Below are positions 6,533-8,068 of a stretch of DNA of 8,068 nt, piece by piece; positions within the stretch are counted from its first letter, which is position 1, and every line of letters starts with the position of its first letter. The notes under the pieces are model-generated. The model was not told the origin of the DNA and did no database searches. It worked only from the letters and a program-made list of their open reading frames with translations. Both the position numbers and the translations under genes were made by a program. Source of the DNA: Rhodocyclaceae bacterium. GTDB taxonomy: Bacteria; Pseudomonadota; Gammaproteobacteria; Burkholderiales; Rhodocyclaceae. Location: assembly GCA_025361105.1 (NCBI GenBank), contig JANYAW010000336.1, forward strand, positions 1 through 8,068. The letters run 5' to 3'.

Positions 6533-7234
6533 ATGCTGAAACTTCGAAAATCGCAAGATCGCGGGTATGCCGACCACGGCTGGTTGCAAAGCTACCACTC
6601 GTTTTCGTTTGCCGACTATCAAGATCGGGACTTCATGGGATGGGGAAATCTGCGCGTCATCAATGAGGATCGCATTGCAGCGGGAAAAGGTTTCGGCACG
6701 CATGGCCACCGCGATATGGAAATCATCAGTTACGTTTTGTCCGGCGAGCTTGCCCATCAAGACAGTATGGGCAACGTCAAAGGCATTGTGCCCGGCGAAG
6801 TACAACGCATGAGTGCGGGTCGCGGCGTTACCCATGCCGAGTTCAATCACGCGCTTGATCAGACTACGCATTTCTTACAAATTTGGATTACACCCAAGTT
6901 TAATGGCATAGCGCCGAGCTACGCCCAAATGCTGATTCCGGCAGCGAATAAACGCGGAAAATTATGCAAAATTGCTACACCGGAGAGCACTGAAAATTCT
7001 ATTTCGATTAACGCCGACGCGTTGGTTTATGCCGGCTTGTTTGATGGTGATGAGGCGGCGGGTTTGAGTCTGAACCCGGCGCGAAAAGCTTATGTGCACC
7101 TTATTGTCGGAACGCTGGAAGTGAATGGCGAGCATTTACAGGCAGGCGATGCGCTTATGCTGGAACACGAAACGCATCTTGCATTGTCAAACGGCAAAGC
7201 CGCCGAGGTGCTGGTTTTTGATTTGACTGCGTAG
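6533..7234 (+). CDS. pirin family protein (YhhW-type bicupin, putative quercetin 2,3-dioxygenase)
   Basis: A 233-residue pirin that closely resembles E. coli YhhW, a cytoplasmic bicupin shown to cleave quercetin; the natural substrate is unknown. The N-terminal cupin carries the full metal site: His57 and His59 in FGTHGHRDME and His101 and Glu103 in MSAGRGVTHAEFN. Typical pirin text is present: HGWLQSYHSFSFADY (15-29) and QIWITP. The C-terminal cupin (about 130-233) ends in VLVFDL and lacks metal ligands, as is usual. The ATG at 6533 is chosen because AAGGAGG (6521-6527) lies 5 bases upstream; an ATG at 6506 would add nine atypical residues. The gene is divergent from the LysR gene and 46 bases before the flavodoxin-like gene, so the pair is probably an operon under that regulator. 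Quercetinase activity is a family-level prediction. Confidence 0.93.
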   Translation: MLKLRKSQDRGYADHGWLQSYHSFSFADYQDRDFMGWGNLRVINEDRIAAGKGFGTHGHRDMEIISYVLSGELAHQDSMGNVKGIVPGEVQRMSAGRGVTHAEFNHALDQTTHFLQIWITPKFNGIAPSYAQMLIPAANKRGKLCKIATPESTENSISINADALVYAGLFDGDEAAGLSLNPARKAYVHLIVGTLEVNGEHLQAGDALMLEHETHLALSNGKAAEVLVFDLTA

Positions 7235-7280
7235 TTCCCGTAATATTTTTTTATTTGCACTCAACCCAAGGAGCATGGAA

Positions 7281-7835
7281 ATGGCAAAACTCGTTGTTGT
7301 ATATCACTCAGGCTACGGCCACACTAAGCGGATGGCAGAAGTTGTCGCCGAAGGAGCGGCGGCAACGCTGGTTGCCATCGACGCAGAAGGCAATTTGAGC
7401 GACGCGCATTGGGAACTACTGCATGCGGCTGACGCCATCATTATGGGTAGTCCAACCTACATGGGCAGCGTCAGTTGGCAATTCAAAAAATTTGCCGATG
7501 CCTCATCCAAGCCCTGGTTTGGCCAGCAATGGAAAGACAAAATTTTCGCCGGCTTCACCAACAGCGCAACGATGAATGGTGACAAGTTATCGACACTGCA
7601 TTATTTGTTCACCCTCGCCATGCAACACGGCGGCATTTGGGTAGGTACCGGAATCATGCCGAGCAACAAAAAATCGGCGCAGCGTAACGATCTGAATTAT
7701 GTCGGTTCATTTTCCGGTGCAATGGCTCAATCTCCATCAGACAGCAGCCCCGCAGAAATGTTGCAGGGTGATCTGGACACCGCGAAGCTATTTGGTCAGC
7801 GAGTGGCCGAAGTCACCGCGCGATTCAAATCTTGA
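7281..7835 (+). CDS. flavodoxin-fold NAD(P)H-dependent FMN reductase, WrbA-like
   Basis: A 184-residue flavodoxin-fold protein. MAKLVVVYHSGYGHTKRMAEVVAEG is the first beta strand and FMN phosphate loop (HSGYGHT, 9-15). GSPTYMGSVSWQFKKF (57-72) is the second FMN-binding loop of WrbA-like proteins, and FTNSATMNGDKLSTL (92-106) and GGIWVGTG (117-124) continue the fold. It is slightly shorter than E. coli WrbA (198 residues), so it belongs to the wider flavodoxin/NADPH-dependent reductase group rather than strict WrbA. The likely role is two-electron reduction of quinones using FMN. The ATG at 7281 is preferred because AAGGAG (7268-7273) stands 7 bases before it; an ATG at 7275 is only one base from that site. 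It follows the pirin gene by 46 bases. Pairing a quinone reductase with a pirin/quercetinase suggests handling of phenolic or quinone compounds, which is inference. A 10-bp hairpin overlaps its stop codon. Confidence 0.88.
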   Translation: MAKLVVVYHSGYGHTKRMAEVVAEGAAATLVAIDAEGNLSDAHWELLHAADAIIMGSPTYMGSVSWQFKKFADASSKPWFGQQWKDKIFAGFTNSATMNGDKLSTLHYLFTLAMQHGGIWVGTGIMPSNKKSAQRNDLNYVGSFSGAMAQSPSDSSPAEMLQGDLDTAKLFGQRVAEVTARFKS

Positions 7836-7841
7836 ATCGCG
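7819..7841. terminator. perfect hairpin across the flavodoxin stop codon
   Basis: CGCGATTCAA (7819-7828) pairs perfectly with TTGAATCGCG (7832-7841) around a 3-base loop, with the TGA stop at 7833-7835 inside the stem. No T run follows, so it is not a classical rho-independent terminator. It may stabilise the mRNA 3' end or act with the next hairpin. Confidence 0.4.
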
Positions 7842-7846
7842 GCAAG

Positions 7847-7874
7847 GCCAGGCCGCTATCGATGGCGGTCTGGC
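7847..7874. terminator. second stem-loop after the flavodoxin gene
   Basis: GCCAGGCCGC (7847-7856) pairs with GCGGTCTGGC (7865-7874), a 10-bp stem with one G-T wobble and an 8-base loop. It lies between convergent genes and could end transcription from either side, but no T tract follows on either strand, so a rho-dependent or processing role is as likely. A weak third stem ATCGC (7875-7879) and GCGAT (7888-7892) precedes TTCCTT. Confidence 0.4.
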
Positions 7875-7901
7875 ATCGCAATGGCCAGCGATTTCCTTCG
7901 T

Positions 7902-8068
7902 CTAGCGCGTGAACCAAGCGACAGTCGCCACTGCAAGAAGAATCCCCGTCAAGTAAAGTGTCCATGGGGTGCGCTTTTCCTCGTAAGGATCACTGAGCGA
8001 TCGTTGCGCGCCTTCCGGTAGTTTCGCCAGCTGGGTCAGCGAAGTTCCGAACGGAATATTGATGCGCG
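7902..8068 (-). CDS. C-terminus of an unidentified protein with a C-terminal membrane anchor (partial)
   Basis: The frame is open from the right edge to a TAG at 7902-7904 and gives 54 residues. The visible end has a polar stretch (KLPEGAQRSLSDPYEEKRT, about 15-33) followed by one hydrophobic segment, PWTLYLTGILLAVATVAWF (34-52), and a final Thr-Arg. This looks like a single transmembrane helix at the extreme C-terminus, with the short Arg end probably on the cytoplasmic side. I do not recognise the family. It faces the flavodoxin gene tail to tail, with the hairpins at 7819-7874 between them. The other two frames of this strand have stop codons, which supports this reading, but the short length keeps confidence moderate. 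Confidence 0.6.
   Translation of the reverse strand, partial: RINIPFGTSLTQLAKLPEGAQRSLSDPYEEKRTPWTLYLTGILLAVATVAWFTR

Overview
The window looks like an ordinary chromosomal segment of a proteobacterium, most likely a betaproteobacterium. HemE and PriA read like the betaproteobacterial forms, hemE and priA are neighbours as in several Burkholderiales-type genomes, and the upstream regulator is an NtrX-like protein with a Fis-type C-terminus. The lineage is inferred from protein character and gene order, not from a search. Genes are densely packed, with gaps of 1 to about 80 bases, except for one 422-base gap between hemE and priA. I saw no insertion sequences, CRISPR arrays, tRNA or rRNA genes.

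Left part (1-2077, plus strand): the C-terminal part of an NtrX-like response regulator whose AAA+ domain has lost its Walker A lysine and its sigma-54 contact loop, then a complete hemE (uroporphyrinogen decarboxylase). Middle (2078-2499): a long non-coding gap with a terminator-like hairpin, AT-rich stretches, a perfect DnaA box at 2395-2403 inside a 7-bp inverted repeat whose arms resemble DnaA boxes, and a further consensus-matching box at 2218-2226. It could be a replication origin or a DnaA-controlled region. It is followed by priA (2500-4557), the primosomal helicase that restarts replication. PriA carries an unusual low-complexity linker over a DNA palindrome where a winged-helix domain would be expected.

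Right part: on the minus strand, a LysR-type regulator split by a frameshift is followed one base later by a Mak-like fructokinase gene that converges on priA with a one-base gap. Divergent from the LysR gene, on the plus strand, are a YhhW-type pirin (bicupin, putative quercetinase) and a WrbA-like flavodoxin-fold protein. Both have strong Shine-Dalgarno sequences and they probably form an operon. A LysR-type T-N11-A dyad sits between the divergent genes. Two stable hairpins lie at the end of the flavodoxin gene. The window ends in the C-terminus of an unidentified minus-strand protein with one membrane anchor.

Most of the content is core metabolism and replication plus a small redox/sugar accessory block. 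The points most worth following up are the hemE-priA gap, the PriA linker insertion, the frameshifted LysR gene and the degenerate NtrX-like regulator.
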